From an uncultured Bacilli bacterium (GTDB lineage: Bacteria; Bacillota_I; Bacilli_A; RF39; UBA660): 5,721 nt of DNA. The position numbers and the translations under genes were made by a program. Positions 5,474 to 5,721 of the stretch are shown here, one piece after another. Positions within the stretch are counted from its first letter, which is position 1; each line of letters opens with the position of its first letter. The stretch covers positions 1 to 5,721 of the forward strand of contig CANQRJ010000088.1 of NCBI GenBank assembly GCA_947626215.1, in the 5' to 3' direction. The notes under the pieces are model-generated. The model was given only the letters and a program-made list of their open reading frames with translations. It made no database searches and had not been told where the DNA came from.

Positions 5474-5490
5474 TTCGACACCATTCGACA
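5474..5490. promoter_or_regulatory. Tandem Spo0A (0A) boxes
   Basis: Two perfect TTCGACA heptamers (5474-5480 and 5484-5490), each the reverse complement of the 0A box TGTCGAA, are separated by CCA. Their centres are thus 10 bp apart in the same orientation. This 7-3-7 arrangement is that of the B. subtilis abrB operator, where two Spo0A DNA-binding domains sit head to tail. I found no second exact heptamer pair in the window. The site lies between the LemA-gene terminator and the nuclease start at 5542, so it is placed to control the nuclease gene. Confidence 0.7.
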
Positions 5491-5517
5491 AAATTCTTTC
5501 TTTTCGTGTTGTAGAAT
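5485..5517 (+). promoter_or_regulatory. Possible Spo0A-dependent promoter of the PD-(D/E)XK gene
   Basis: TAGAAT (5512-5517) is a plausible -10, about 25 nt before the ATG. The only -35-like hexamer, TCGACA (5485-5490), is 21 nt upstream, too far for ordinary sigma-A use, and it is part of the second 0A box. Spo0A-activated sigma-A promoters such as spoIIG have this kind of over-long spacer with 0A boxes at the -35. Repression is equally possible. Confidence 0.35.
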
Positions 5518-5541
5518 ATAGAACTCGAAGAGAGGTGAATT

Positions 5542-5721
5542 ATGTCGAAATTTTTCACGGCTAAGAATGACAAAGTCTTTAAAGCGATATTCTCGGATCC
5601 AAGTGATACGGAACTTCTAAAGACACTTTTAAGTCTAATCTTTAAAAAAGAAAGTTTCTAATATTACTTTTTCTAATACAGAACTTTTAAAAAGAAATGT
5701 AGTAGAAAGAGCAAAAATAGT
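5542..5721 (+). pseudogene. Frameshifted, partial PD-(D/E)XK nuclease family (Rpn / putative transposase) gene
   Basis: The ATG at 5542 follows AGAGGTGA (5531-5538). The start MSKFFTAKNDKVFKAIFSD is the characteristic N-terminus of the PDDEXK_2 / putative-transposase (TIGR01784) family, related to Rpn recombination-promoting nucleases. The frame stops at TAA 5659-5661 after 39 codons. Removing one A from the six at 5644-5649 joins it to an open frame running to the window edge. That frame includes SNITFSNTELLKRNVVERAK, the usual next section before the catalytic Asp-containing LD-L region, which lies outside the window. The family probably binds and cuts DNA, is often multi-copy and mobile, and is unproven as a true transposase. 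No inverted-repeat ends are visible. Whether the extra A is real decay, a switchable tract or an assembly error cannot be told here. The paired 0A boxes upstream suggest control by the sporulation regulator. Confidence 0.72.

Noticed and set aside
1..5721. Mollicute-type code (TGA = Trp)
   Set aside because: TGA ends ftsE and ftsX at the expected places and Trp residues in conserved positions are TGG.

Overview
The window comes from an AT-rich, low-GC Gram-positive genome that uses the standard bacterial code: TGA terminates ftsE and ftsX, and tryptophan is read from TGG. Strong AGAGGTG-type ribosome-binding sites, sigma-A-like promoters, a spore-coat gene (gerQ) and a tandem Spo0A-type box point to an endospore-forming Bacillota (Firmicutes), plausibly a gut-associated Bacilli/Erysipelotrichia-like lineage. 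The lineage is inference; no rRNA or other marker gene is present.

Left edge (1-346): the 5' part of a minus-strand gene for a single-pass exported or membrane protein, interrupted by a frameshift in a run of nine A. A divergent intergenic region with two inverted repeats separates it from a small XRE-family regulator (347-604). The regulator and the large minus-strand operon converge on one bidirectional hairpin terminator (590-617) that contains or touches both stop codons.

Centre (616-4366, all minus strand): yitT, then ftsE-ftsX and a secreted coiled-coil M23 (LytM) peptidase. ftsE/ftsX overlap by 38 nt and ftsX/M23 by 4 nt, so the three are probably translated together. The expected machine is an FtsEX ABC-type complex in the membrane that controls a peptidoglycan hydrolase outside the cell. 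The hydrolase keeps every metal-binding and catalytic motif, so it is probably an enzyme itself and not only an activator.

Right side (4390-5721): a promoter region divergent to yitT leads into gerQ, which ends in an intrinsic terminator. A divergent LemA-family membrane protein follows, with its own promoter and terminator. Beyond it are two perfect 0A boxes (TTCGACA-3 nt-TTCGACA), the geometry bound by a Spo0A dimer, just upstream of a PD-(D/E)XK (Rpn / putative transposase) gene. That gene is frameshifted after about 36 codons at an A6 run and leaves the window.

I see no tRNA, rRNA, CRISPR array, insertion-sequence ends or riboswitch. The most notable points are the tandem 0A boxes before the nuclease gene, the two homopolymer frameshifts (phase variation, decay or assembly error), the FtsEX-linked hydrolase with an intact active site, and a GerQ lacking lysines in its N-terminal tail.
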